This document shows positions 10,090 through 21,496 of a stretch of DNA of 64,000 nucleotides, one piece after another; the stretch's first letter is position 1, and every line of letters starts with the position of its first letter. The stretch spans positions 23,474,967 through 23,538,966 of the forward strand of contig OY821744.1 in assembly GCA_963682055.1 (NCBI GenBank), in the 5' to 3' direction. Source of the stretch: Primula veris (taxonomy: Eukaryota > Streptophyta > Magnoliopsida > Ericales > Primulaceae). A program made the position numbers and the translations under genes. Under the pieces are notes generated by a model. That model saw only the letters and a list, made by a program, of their open reading frames with translations. It ran no database searches and was not told where the DNA came from.

Positions 10090-11545
10090 CTCGAGATAAA
10101 TATTTGGTAAAAGGATCTGCCAAGTTTCTACTGGACCGAACGTCTAACATACTCATGTCGTAGACCAATGTGTTTAAACATTCCATTATATGCTCTGGCC
10201 ATTGTAGCTTCACTGTCACAAAGCAAACAAACGGCTCCCATTGTTTGTGGCCAAAACTCTATATCATATAACATGTTTCTAAGCAATTCAACTTCTTTAT
10301 ATGCTAACAATGCTATAAACTCATATTCCATTGTAGAATCAATGATAACCGTCTGTTATTTTGAAGCCCACGATATGGCTCCTCCACCAAGGGTATATAC
10401 CCAACAAGGCATGGATAGATTATCACTTTAAGTCGTAATCCAACTAGCACTAGTCAGTATAACCTCTAATACGTCCGAAAACTTAGAATAGAAGATTCCT
10501 AGGTTAATGGTTTTTTTCAAATAACAAAGAACCCTTCCAATCGCTTTCCAATACTCTGCTCCCGGACTACTCGTAAACTGATAAACTTTGCCTACATAAA
10601 ATGCTATATCTTGTATAGTACAATGCATGACATACATCATGCTTCCAATAGCACTAGCATACTCGAGTTGTGTTATTGCTCTTCCAGATTTATTATCCAA
10701 CTTGATGCTTGGATCATAAGGTTTATTTGTTTCTTTAATCCCCAAATGATTTAATTTATGAAGCAGTTTCTCAATGTAATGAGACTCGCATAGTGAATAA
10801 CCATCACTTTGCCTTTCTACTTTGATTCCTAAAATATTATCAACTTCATTTAGATTTTTAATCTTAAACATAGAAGTAAGATATTTTTTCCGTATCATTT
10901 AAACCTTTCATGGCAGTTCGAAAGATTTAGAGTATATACATTTATCATTTAAACAATAACTCCATATTCACTCGTGAATTTAGAGTATATACATTTATAA
11001 GAACCATTATGTTTGAATCAATTAGATAAAATAAGATAATCAATCTTTTCATGCCACTTCTTTGGAGCTTGTTTCAAGCCATTTAATGACTTAAATAATT
11101 AGCAAACTTTTCTTTCCTGTTCTTTTAGAACAAAACACTCGGGTTGTTCCATGTAAACGTCTTCATCTAAATCACCATTTAGAAAGGCCATTTTTACATC
11201 CATTTGATGCACACACAAATCATAAATAGAGGCTAGAGCCATAAGGACCCGAATTGAAGTCAACCTAGCCACTATAGCATAGGTATCAAAGTAATCAATA
11301 CGCTCAGTTTGTCTAAACCCCTTTGCCAAAAGTTTTTCCTTAAACGCTTGAATTGACCCATCAGAATTAAATTTTCTTCTAAATACTCATTTTCAACCAA
11401 TAGGTTTAGAGGCTTGTGGAAGATCCATTATCTTTTTTTTTAAAATTGCATAGCTTCTTTCTAGAATGCTACATCTCTAGAAGCCATTGCTTAGTTAAAC
11501 ATTTTTTGATCTTCCTCAACTCTACACAACATAGGTATTTTCTTA
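10090..11545 (-). pseudogene. Ty1/copia reverse transcriptase-RNase H relic
   Basis: Reading right to left: remnants of the pre-RT region near 11400-11545 (VEEDQKMFN, AMASRDVAF), then GFRQTERIDYFDTYAIVARL and HQMDVKMAFLNGDLDEDVYMEQP (11099-11329). SLNGLKQAPKKWHEK follows at about 11040-11095. Next come YASAIGSMMYVMHCT and EYWKAIGRVLCYLKKT (10428-10898), and an RNase H end with CDSEATMARA and the HIGLRHEYVR motif (10128-10331). Several frameshifts and stops are present. The catalytic YVDD region falls in a deleted or scrambled gap near 10900-11040. Gag, protease and integrase are absent. Confidence 0.88.
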
Positions 11546-12741
11546 AAAAAATTAGGGAGGAAAAATATTTTTTCCGCTGAAGCGCTCATAGCCCGTGGAC
11601 CGGCACTGTATTTACTTATACATATGACGGGTTTTTATGCATGTTATGAAATATTGTCTTCACTAGCTACGACCATAAGGAAATCAATCATGAATAACAA
11701 AGTTATCGAGATTAAGCACTTGTCTTTAGTAAGAGACTATTTTTTGATTAATAACAAAGTCGGGGGAGATGTGAAGAGTCCACAGTAGTACAAAGTATCT
11801 TCACTTTAACAGTAGGCATAATAGTAACAACATTTAGATGCTAATGAAGTATATACAAATTAATTTATGAGCTATGTATAAAACAAACCGACTTAAAAAT
11901 GATTACAAAATAGGTACTCTCGTATAAGTAGGTATTGAACAAAGAATGACCATATAATCGCTATTGCGTGGCAGTTTTCAGAATGAGCAAGACATTTTAA
12001 TAGTAATATTAATCTTACATAGCATAAACATACAAAAGCTTTATGTTTAGTTGAACTCGGTATTTTAAAAAGCGAAAAACAAGTGGAAGAATTTCGTAAG
12101 AGCTACATTAAAATCGTAAAAAACGTAATTAAGCTTTATTGGTGCAAAAACTTAGCTTTTTCATATTTTCTTAAGATTTCAATAGCACTTTTATCGAGCT
12201 TTGTATTGAGCTTTATTGTTTTATATTCATCCATATCAATTCTCTCACCATTTTCCAATTTTGGTGTAAAGTCCTTTATATTAGTCAAAATAATCAACTG
12301 ATAATCACATATACGTTTACACGCTACAAATGTGACACCTTAACATGATATTTTACAATATGTGAGAACTTAAAAATTAGTTGCAGTGCGTGAGTCTTAG
12401 TTTCCAAGCTTGGAACTATCTTACGAACTTTTCAGTGATTTGAACCATCTTACGGTGAGGTTCAAGTGTAACTCACGCGACTCTTCTACTCCTTGTGGAG
12501 ACCTCTAGATAATGAGACCTCCTCCTTAAAGAATCTTCTTGATTGTCGAATTGTCGATGCTTCCCCCTCGCCCCAATCTTGGGCGACGAGGGTCATGAAG
12601 AAATTATAACCGGGCCTCTCCCTTGGAGAATCTTCATGGTTGTTATTCTTTCGGAATTTCCTCTTAGGCTCCCCGCTAGCCCCAATATTGGGCGGCGAGG
12701 ACTTGTGAAAAAGTGATGATATGGCCTCCTAAAGAGTAGTT
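11546..12741. other. Intergenic; twin GC-rich hairpins near right end
   Basis: No gene recognised; the open frame at 12083-12301 is low complexity. Two related GC-richer hairpins stand out at about 12568-12592 (ctcgccccaatcttgggcgacgag) and 12671-12701 (gctagccccaatattgggcggcg). Both have a caat loop between ccc and ggg arms. Confidence 0.4.
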
Positions 12742-13377
12742 ATGTGTCTTAGGAGGGAACAAGGTCCCTGAAAAATCAGACATATCATCAACGAAATTAA
12801 AGATCTACTCAAGAGTGGTACTTATCAGATCTGATTTGTAGAAAGATAAGTAAGCTATGGTACTGATTTGCTCGCAAATATAGGGTGCATGCTAGATCTG
12901 AAGATTTCAGACAACATCACTAATTTCCCACCAAAGTTGAAGAATATTATTGAACTGGAGAAGAAAGGGTTACCGTATTTAAGGTTTCGACATGAAGACG
13001 CTTAATAGAAGGAAGGCGGAAGAAGAGAAAGATGGCGCCTCTCTCTGTCTCTCTCTAACAATTTGGTATGTATCTGAAATGTTTGGACCAGGTGAAGAGG
13101 TGGAAGAGGTGTATCGCGTTTTTTTATAGTTTTAGTCCCTCAAGTTCTTTGAATATCACGAAACAGCAGAATCTTTTGTTATTTAGCACTTCAAGTTTTA
13201 CTTTTTCGTTTTTAAGACTATGCATTTTCCTTTACTGCACTATTGCTACTCTTTTTTTGCTTTTGTGGGGTTTTCCCCCGCTTTTTTATTTTTTCTCAAT
13301 AATCAATAAATAAAAAAGTGGAATTTTCCCACCATTAATATATATATATATAAACATAAAATGTGTCTTAGGAGGGA
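12742..13377 (+). repeat. Insert flanked by exact 17-bp direct repeats
   Basis: The 17-mer atgtgtcttaggaggga occurs at 12742-12758 and 13361-13377, enclosing 602 bp that end in an AT-rich tail (tatatatata, then taaacataaa). Long TSDs plus an A/T-rich 3' tail suggest insertion by a LINE-type reverse transcriptase (SINE, LINE tail or retrocopy). No known SINE promoter box or ORF was recognised inside. Confidence 0.45.
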
Positions 13378-13867
13378 GTTGTATCCATCAAGATCTCTCC
13401 TGATAGGGCTACGCGCCTATGAAGAGAAATGGTGTTCTTTTGAAGAGGAGTATTGAGCCTTTCGAGGCCTTGTTTGTGTGATCTTCTTTTGTGTTTCACT
13501 ATTTTCCGCATCTTATTTGTTATTCACCTTTATCGTTCCCCCATCTGCGTGAATTAGATTGACGACTTTTCCTTGGTGAGGGTAGCTCACCAAGGTAATT
13601 GATTGATAAACACTTATCTTGGCATCTGCAGTTAGCTACCATAGTGTTCTCTTTTGATGTCGTCTTTACGCAATTTGTTCTTATTCGCAATTTTAGTCTT
13701 GTAGTCGAGGAACCCGTGCAGGCAGAACTAACCTTTTTCTTTGAATTTAATCCTCTTTATCTTGACGACCCGTGGGTTAACGCATATCTTTGCGGATGGA
13801 CCTGGCGACGATGGCCCCCTTTCTAATTGATTGATAAACGTTAACCCTTGTACAGTTCTCAGAAAAA
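13378..13867. other. Intergenic, no gene recognised
   Basis: Mixed composition. The motif aattgattgataaac occurs at about 13598 and about 13828. The 75-codon frame at 13599-13826 has no recognisable family. Confidence 0.4.
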
Positions 13868-13959
13868 AAATGTTTGAATGTGTTTATATATGTTTAATTG
13901 TAATTATAATATATCTTTCAATCTTTTTGAATAAAAATATTTTGGGTTTAAAAACAAAA

Positions 13960-14675
13960 ATGGCATGAAAGGGGTATAAAACATGAGGGTGAAGATTTGG
14001 ACTCGTTGTAGATTTGCGTATTATATTTTCCAAATGTTGTTGAAAGACTTGTAGAGATATTATTATTATCTAGATTACCGATTGGTGATGTTGATCATTA
14101 AGGAAAGTAATAATAGTAGAATAAACAGATAATCGGATAAACCAATCCGACAAAAATATACAATGAGATTGAAAGATAGAGAGGGAGAGACTGTACCATG
14201 ATCTACAGAATATGATAGTAGGATACAAGTAAATCACACCATGCATACAGATATACATAAAAATATACAATGAGAGGGAGAGAGAGAAAGATGTATATAT
14301 ATATATAGAGAGAGAGAGAGTACCAGGATCTAGAAAAAAACTCCATCTGTCTATGAAGATGTGCAAAATGAGGGCTAAGCTGGTTCAAAAACCCTAATTA
14401 CGATGCGAGAGATGAAGAGAGGGAGAGAGAGATGGGAGTGAGTGTGGATATGAAATGCATGAGGTCCTCTCCCTTTTAATAACCAGCTGCGTGGAATAGG
14501 TCTTCCTAAGAAATGAAATGACAGATATATACTCTGTTTTTTTAAAGGTTAAACCAACATATATTATCAATTCACTAAAAAATACAACGTACAGATAAAA
14601 AAAAGGGAAAAATAGGCTAAAAATAATCCCGGACCTTAGGCCGACCAATCGGCCTGCAGAGGCTATTGATTTTAC
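13960..14675 (+). repeat. Left arm of large inverted repeat
   Basis: This arm is the reverse complement of 15055-15830 with scattered mismatches and small indels. Shared landmarks include gaagatttggactc, ccaaatgttgttg, gacttgtagagat, ggtgatgttgatca, taggctaaaaataatcc and ggcctgcagaggc. Short open frames in the arm come from the repeat and are not supported as genes. Confidence 0.85.
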
Positions 14676-15054
14676 GTTCCCACCGATCAATCCAACACAT
14701 GCCCAAAAACTCAATTGCGACTAGTCACCGACAAATTGTTGGATGTTTTATTTTGTATTATCAGTTATAAACATGCAATATTATTGTTACCGATTCCATC
14801 TCTTATTAACATAAAGTTACTACGTTCAACTAATTAAATAGTTGTTTACCGTACCAAAAATACTCAAAAGTGCTCTTGTTATAATTTGACTAGTTAACCC
14901 ACATTACCCTAGCCCCCGGATTAATGGTCTTATCTCGCCGAAAAAATCTTTTCAATGTCTTCTAAAAGAGATCCTTAGCTTGAACCTTATAGATTTCCAC
15001 ATTTTCATAAAACAACTTATCATTCTTGTATACACAAACCATAGCTAAGTGACT
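14676..15054. other. Loop of the large inverted repeat
   Basis: This is the ~380 bp unpaired spacer between the two arms. It is AT-rich and no coding signal is seen. Confidence 0.7.
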
Positions 15055-15830
15055 GATAAATCAATAGCTTCTGCAGGCCGATCGGTCGACCTTAGGTCCG
15101 GGCTTATTTTTAGCCTATTTTTCCCTTTTGTAATATGTACGTTGTATTTTTTAGTGAACTTGGCCCATTTTGTATAATATATGTTGGTTTAACCTTAAAA
15201 AAAATATTTATCATTTTATTTCTTAGGAAGCCCTATTCCACGCAGCTACTTATGCTTGTCATAAAATGGGAAATGACCTCGTGCATTTCATATCTACATT
15301 CACTCCTATCTCTCTCTCTCTTCCTCTCTTTCTCCCCCGCACCATAGTTAGGGTTTTAAAACCAGCTTAGCCCTCATTTTTCACATCTTCATAGACAGAT
15401 GGAGTTTTTTCTAGATCCTAGTACTCTCGCTTTCTCTCTCTCTATATATATACATCTTTCTCCCTCCCGCTCTCATTGTATATTCTTATGTATATATGCA
15501 TGCATGGTGTGATTTACTTGTATGATATTATCAAATTTTGTAGATCCTGGTACAGTCTCTCTCTCTATCTTTCCATCTCATTATATATTTGCATGTATAT
15601 CTGCATGCATGGAGTGATTTACTTTTATGATAAATTTATTTCAGATTTTTGTTAGATTGGTTTATTCGATTCTCTGTTTATTACTATTATTACTTTCCTT
15701 CTTGATCAACATCACCAATTGAGAATCTAGATAATAACATCTCTACAAGTCTAGCAACAACATTTGGAAGGAGTCCAAATCTTCTACCCCATAATTTGTA
15801 CCCCATTTTGTGCGCATTTTAGCTATTTTC
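15055..15830 (-). repeat. Right arm of large inverted repeat
   Basis: The complement of the left arm. A transcript across both arms would fold into a ~700-bp imperfect duplex. About 27 bp present in the left arm (around 14005-14025) are missing here. The outer end contains gtccaaatcttctacccc, the motif shared with the smaller foldback at 16025-16325. Confidence 0.85.
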
Positions 15831-16024
15831 GCTCAAATTTTGAAATTTTAGATTTATTTTTGTGTTTATAAACTATTATGATGTATTCTACAAATATTTC
15901 ATCATATTGGGAAATATTGTTGAGTTACATAATTTTGTGAGAATTTTATATTTAATTTACACTAGTTCTTAATTAATTCCAAAATAAAACATATTTGAAT
16001 TTTTCGGAAGAAAAAAATTATTGA

Positions 16025-16325
16025 AATGTATTCATACATGTATAATTGTAATTGTACTATTTTTTTAAAAAAATTTAATGAACTATTTTAGGTTTAAAAA
16101 TCGATGGGGCACGAAATGTGGTATAAACTATGGGGTAGAAGATTTGGACTCATTTGGAAGATATAATACGCCAAACTACAGCGAGTTCAAATCTTCATCC
16201 CCATGTTTTATACCCCCTTCCGTGCCCCCTTGGTTTTTACACACAAAATATTTTTATTCAAAAATATTGAAAGATATATTTCAATTGCAATTAAACATAT
16301 ATAAACTCATTCCAACATTTTATTT
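16025..16325. mobile_element. Foldback MITE-like element related to the arms
   Basis: A self-complementary ~300 bp element centred near 16165. GGGGCACGAAATG...GGTAGAAGATTTGGACTC on the left pairs with GAGTTCAAATCTTC...CTTCCGTGCCCC on the right. Its right half also matches 13868-14037 in inverted orientation, and a further partial copy lies at about 16515-16565. No clear TSD, so the superfamily is not assigned. Confidence 0.6.
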
Positions 16326-16330
16326 TCTTA

Positions 16331-17042
16331 TGAAAAGGTCAAATATTTTTTATTTTGAAATAAAAATAAGAACTAGTTTAAATTAAACATTAAATCCAAA
16401 AAAAATCATGTAAAATCAATAGCATGTCCTAATATTAAGAAATTTATCTAAAATACGTTATAAAAGTTTATAAACATACAAAAAAAAATGAGCATTCGAA
16501 ACTTGAGTGTAAATTGCTAAGGGGGTTACGGAAGGGGTATAAAATATGAGCCAGAAGATTTGAACTTGTCTACAGCAGGTGCTGGTAAAATATATGAATA
16601 TTGTTAGTTTTGGAAATATAGATCTTGAACTGTTATTTATTTTCCAGTTAAATAGTTCTGATACCGTTGGAAGCATTACTCTATAGTTAATTTAACATGT
16701 CTTAATTGTTTTGTCTTAGGAGTAGTAATCAACTTTAGGATTTATGAAGATCTTTAACATGTCTTAATTATCTGCTCTTAGCAGTAGTAATCTACTTAGT
16801 AATCAGAAGTATTTGGAAGAAAAGACAGAGACTCTCTGATTACTCAAATGATTTGTGTGACAAATTAGGAAGATTGTTATTCATCACATTTCGTAACAAG
16901 GTGTGACATAAGTTAATTATTCAATTAAGTAAGATTTTATATTTTTTTTTATATTTCTTCTGTTGGATAGAATTTTATATCTTTCTCTTCCCAATGCCTC
17001 ATAAGGGCCCCAGACATATAGTAGTTATAGATATATATATAT
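16331..17042. other. Intergenic; short direct duplication
   Basis: No gene. A ~50-bp imperfect direct repeat (tttaacatgtcttaatt ... agtagtaatc) lies at about 16687-16792. A (TA)n run directly precedes the LINE fragment. Confidence 0.5.
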
Positions 17043-18041
17043 ATGCACCACACACATTGTAAAACTCTTTTTGACAAGATCACCTCCAGAATTACCTCTT
17101 GGACCAGTAATTTTCTATCTTATGCAGGTAGACAGCAGCTTATTAGGTCTATTTTGATTAGTATGAACTGCTATTGGTGTTCCCATTTCATTATTCTTTC
17201 AAAAATTATTAAAGAAATAGAGCAATTGTTAGCTAGATTTTTTGGTACAGGGGAAAACATTTTTCCTTTGTACGACCCTTGGCTCCCTACGGGGCCTATA
17301 TTACCTAGGAATTTGGATAGACCTCTGTTCTTAGCTGCTGGTCTAGGCCCTCAAGTTAAGCTTGCGTGTATTGTTAAAAATGATGATTGGAAGTGGCCTA
17401 GAACTAGGTCTGCTGAGATTAGCTTTTTTAAAAATTCTCAACACCCTTCTATTAATGCTCATGGTGTAGATGAGCTCAAGTGGATTTTGCCTAGTAGTAC
17501 TTTTTCTGTGAAGTGCATGTCGGATAATCTTAGGACCAAAAAGCGCAGGAACAAATGGCACCATTTAGTTTGGTTCAAGTGTAATATCCCTAAGTGCAGT
17601 CTAATTTTGTGGCAAGCTATTAAAATGAGACTTCCTACTGCTAATAGAATTTTGAAATGCAATAATAATACTAATCCTATTTATCCCCTTTGTAACACTC
17701 ACCCTGAGAATTTCAATCACTCATTCTTTAACTGCGACTACTCCAAAAGAATTATCAAAATTCCCCTTTTGAAAGCTGGTTATGTGAGCAATTGTAGTTC
17801 ATGGGCTGAATGGATTCTTTGGGCCAATGATATCTTCAAAGGTAGCAAATTTGCTGCTATAATTGGTAAACTAATCTTCTCAAGTGGTGTCTATCTTGTT
17901 TGGTCTGAACGGAATGCTAGAAATTACGATAAGAGAAACTCTGAAATGAGCACATTACTGACCCAAATGGATTTTCTTATTAACACCAAGGTCAGTACTT
18001 TGAACAAATTTCTTATACTAGAAGAAACATGGCGAGCCTGA
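17043..18041 (+). pseudogene. LINE (L1-type) ORF2 C-terminal fragment with zf-RVT
   Basis: A 332-residue open frame covers the part of a plant L1-type ORF2 after the RT palm. The start matches the post-RT segment (ITSRITSWTSNFLSYAGR, then LIRSILISMNCYW). The middle has the Trp-rich linker (PLYDPWLPTGP). The end carries the zinc-binding zf-RVT region (HHLVWFKCNIPKCSLILWQA, MRLPTANRIL, then Cys/His residues around CNTHPENFNHSFFNC). The endonuclease and RT catalytic domains are absent, so the copy is 5' truncated as LINEs usually are. No clear poly-A tail or TSD was seen. Confidence 0.85.
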
Positions 18042-19130
18042 TTTTCTTCCCAAGCTCGGCTTAATTAATTCGCGTCGGCTCCAATCTTCCGAGATGTCCG
18101 ACGTGGGTCTGGTCTGCTTCGGTGACGAGGCGCTCTTCGTGCCTGCACAGGAAACGAACAGGGGCCCGGGGTTGGTACCAGGTTTTCCCTCTCCAACGAT
18201 CAAGTCAGTATTGGCGTGGACTGAAAGTAGGAATATAATTAAGGGTGAGGGATCGGGCCGGTTACTAGTCGGGGTGTCAGGTATCGCAGGTAGTGTTCTG
18301 GGGGTCCGGGTTATTTTTACTTTATCTCTCCTCTCTGTCTTTTTCTATCACCCTCTAAGTAGTATTAGAGGGGGTATTTATAGTGTGATCAGAGGTGCAT
18401 TAGCCCTTGGATCACTGTACTGTCAAGTGTTGATCCAACGGCGCCAGGTCATTTATGACTCTGATAAGGGTACTATCCTTTGCCGGGGCCCACATGGGCT
18501 GGTCTGTGATTGGGCCACGTCGAAGAAACACATAAAGGGTCCCCCAAGAGAGCAGCAGCATTAATTGGGGAAGTGTACTCGACACGCTTCTTTAGGCCGG
18601 CCTACGCACAGCTCGGGGCCTCAAGATCCGGGGTGATGTGTCACCCATGGTTGACAGGCCCGGATAGCCTGCTGTGATGGTGATATCGGCCCGGACGAGG
18701 GGGTGTCGACATTCCCTCGCCAATAGCTCCCTGTCCGGAGTCGCCGTAAAGGACGAGGTGACAAGGACGAGGTGACAAGGATCTTTTAATCGTTAGGGCG
18801 GCTCCGGTCATTCTGTTCTCATGTCTGGCGGTGTGGAGATGCCTAAGCACGGCTTGTCTTGTGACACGTGTTTCTGGTATTTATGCATTCTTTACACGTG
18901 GAGCACGCATGGTGTGCATTTATGGGGCGCCGCCCCCGTCTCTTCGATTCTATCAATGCCATCAATGCTAAAACGGCTGATGAGTGACACTTGACAGTTG
19001 ACCTCTATTTTCTGTACACGTGGAATGCGTCGATTGAGTGGCAGCGGTTATTTGTGGGAGTTAGTGTTATTGAACCGTTGCTGTCTTTTCACCTTCTGGT
19101 AAATGTCCTTTCATCTTCTGGTGGGGGTCT
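18042..19130. other. GC-richer upstream region of element D
   Basis: Clearly less AT-rich than its flanks, so it probably belongs to element D rather than host. No coding family recognised. A 14-bp unit gacgaggtgacaag is repeated in tandem at about 18751-18780. It may hold an LTR, but neither LTR end could be fixed. Confidence 0.4.
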
Positions 19131-19246
19131 ATAAATACCCTCAGTGAAATCTCATTTTCACTTTCTCACTCTCTATCTAAAATTTTCACAGCAACCTATT
19201 TTCTCTTCCTTCCCATACTTAGCAAAATCACAAACACCCAACCGAC
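19131..19246 (+). promoter_or_regulatory. Putative promoter and leader of element D ORF
   Basis: A TATAAATA box at about 19130 is followed by a pyrimidine-rich leader (ctttctcactctctatc) and the ATG at 19247, spacing typical of a plant Pol II promoter. Expression is inferred only. Confidence 0.5.
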
Positions 19247-21496
19247 ATGGTGATAACTCACGGAGCCGGAAAAGGTCCGATGGTTGCCCCGCAACCACGG
19301 CGCCTGGCCGTTATGGAAAATGCCTTGCCCTTCCGGGCAATGGTCATCGACCCGGCCCAGTCCGTGGCCGTAAATGACAACAGCATAATGGTGAGGCTCC
19401 ATGGGTCCGACCTCAACGAGTTTCGCCTCCTATGTGGGATTGGCGACGAATTCACACTTCGGAAATGCCAGACCGTTGACGAGGTGAACGGGATTGTGGC
19501 CCATCCCAATACGATGGTGACACTCTCCCTGTCCACTCTCATGTATGGGGGCACCGACCTCCCCATACCAGAGCTGCTGGGGGAGTTATGCGCCTGGACG
19601 CAGACTCTCCCATGCCAATGGCCACTGCAGGCGCACCGCGTCTGCGCCGGCATGGAGGCCCTCAACCTCCTGTTGGGCCCGACCCTTCCGGAACCGTTGG
19701 GGCTTAGGGAGCTCTTGGCCTGCTATGAATTTTTGCGGACCGAGCCAAGCTCCCAATCCAAGAGCAGGCAACCCTACTTGAGGTGCCGAGCTCACAATTA
19801 GCTGATCACGGGTAACTCCGATTCGAATCGGGGTTACACTCAGGACGTGATTGTGGTGGAGGGCCACTGGCTTCGTCGCCCCGACCTGATTCTCCCGTCC
19901 AGGCCGGGGAGGGTGCTCAGCACCAAGGAAAATAAGGCCACGGTGGCGGCGAAGCTGAGGGGCCTCGGCGAACCCAACATTGCGTCGCTAGAGGTGGCCC
20001 TCAATTGGTGGGGTCCAGACGGGGACGATATGGGAGCGCGCGATGCTGAGCGCCTCCTAACATGTGGTTCCCCTACCAGCTGTAAGGGGAACGGCTTCTT
20101 GTGGCCCCATAGGACCTTCTGTCCCGTGGGGTACTCTAGGGAAAGATGGGAGAAGGAGAAGGGCCTAGAATCGACCCTCCCTCCCAAGGTGGCAGGAGAG
20201 CCTTAGGTCGTTGAGGGGCCTGTCGTGAAGAAGGCGCCGAAGCTGAAGACAGGCAGCAAGGCGAAGGCTGTGACGGTGGCCTCCTTTGCTCCTGCATCGG
20301 CCGGGGTTCTCTGGGAGACCCGGCCGGATGGTACCGTCCTCCACTACAGGGTGGGGCCGGACGGTACCCGTGCCTACATAGACCAACATGGGAAACCTCT
20401 GCCAGAGGTTCTTCCCCTGAGGTCTAGGGAGCCTGCGGCAGTGAGCCCTCTTCGGCTAGAAGACAGCTCCCCCGAGGCATGCCAGATCGGGCCGACTCTA
20501 GGCACGTCGCGGACCAGGGTAAGTCATTCCTTGTTTACCTTAGATTTTCAGTTTTAGACTTAGCTAAACTTTGTAATTTTTCTAACTTCTTTTTTTTCTT
20601 GTTTTGAACGATGTAGGTGGTCCGTTCCGATGAGGAGGAGGAGGAGGTGGAAGAGGTTGTTGCCGATGCGGCGGGCGGTGGTGAGGAAGAGGAGGTTATA
20701 GAGCCCGAGGCCATCGAGGAAGAGGTCGCCGAGGCAATGGATGAGGAGGTGGTCGAAGTGGCTCCTGCTGATGCTAAGACAAAGGCCTTAGAGAGGTTGG
20801 GAGGTTTGCTAGGGCAGGCGAGGCGTGAACGAGCCGCTCGTAAGGCCTTACATCATTTGGGGTCAAGCTCGTCAACTCCTCAAGGAGTGACACCTCAGGG
20901 ACCTTCCCTTCCTCAGGCGCCTCCCACTCAGGTTGATCCTTGATCTGGCTCTTTTTGTTAACATGTTTGAGCCGGGGTAGGCATTGTTTTTGGCAGTCAT
21001 CTGTAGGCTGTTTGTATAAATCACAACTCTTGGGAAAGTTGATAATATTTTGCTCTGCCGTCATTTGATTGTTTTTATCATTTGGTTGTTTTTATCGCTT
21101 TCGGTGTCGTTCCTTTTTTGATTAGTAGATTTCGTGATCTCCTCCCTTTTCTCCTCTTTTTCTTGTTTTATACATAGGCATATGCTATTTCGTTACACCA
21201 GGTTGGTTCTTCGGGCCTCGTTGGTCCTGTGCAGGGTCCTACTGGTGCTGCCCGGAGCGAGGCCTCATCTGGTGAGGCTAGTGTAGTGCGTGCCGATTGG
21301 CGGTATATTGACTTGATGGGTAAGAATGATAAACTGCATGGTCGGTGTGCCCGACTTAAGGCAAAGTTGAAGGCCCAAGCAGCGTCTTTTCGTGAATACG
21401 TTCGCCGTGCCGAGCATGTAGTTAAAGTTCAGGAACGCCGGTTAGACCGATATTGGCATGTAAAGGAGAAGTTCCTTGGGAAATTAAAGACTCTAG
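19247..21496 (+). pseudogene. Transposon-associated ORF (PF04195-like) with two introns
   Basis: One reading frame runs from the ATG at 19247 to 20518, broken only by TAG at 19799 and TAG at 20204. The middle resembles the 'putative gypsy type transposon' family (PF04195): LSTLMYGGTDLPIP, then LITG...VIVVEGHW. GT-AG introns at 20519-20616 and 20932-21201 keep phase and join an acidic segment (EEEEEVEEVVADAAGG) to a basic, probably coiled-coil segment (KLHGRCARLKAKLKAQAAS). Reading past 21497 is antisense to gag and not part of the original protein. Such ORFs travel as extra genes in some gypsy elements; function unknown. Confidence 0.6.

Noticed and set aside
13868..14714. Ser/Leu/Tyr-rich frames on the minus strand
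   Set aside because: They come from tatata and gagaga runs within the inverted-repeat arm.
20225..20557. Independent 110-codon gene
   Set aside because: It is in the same frame as the upstream part of the element D ORF, separated only by a TAG, and its end reads into an intron with a gtaagt donor.
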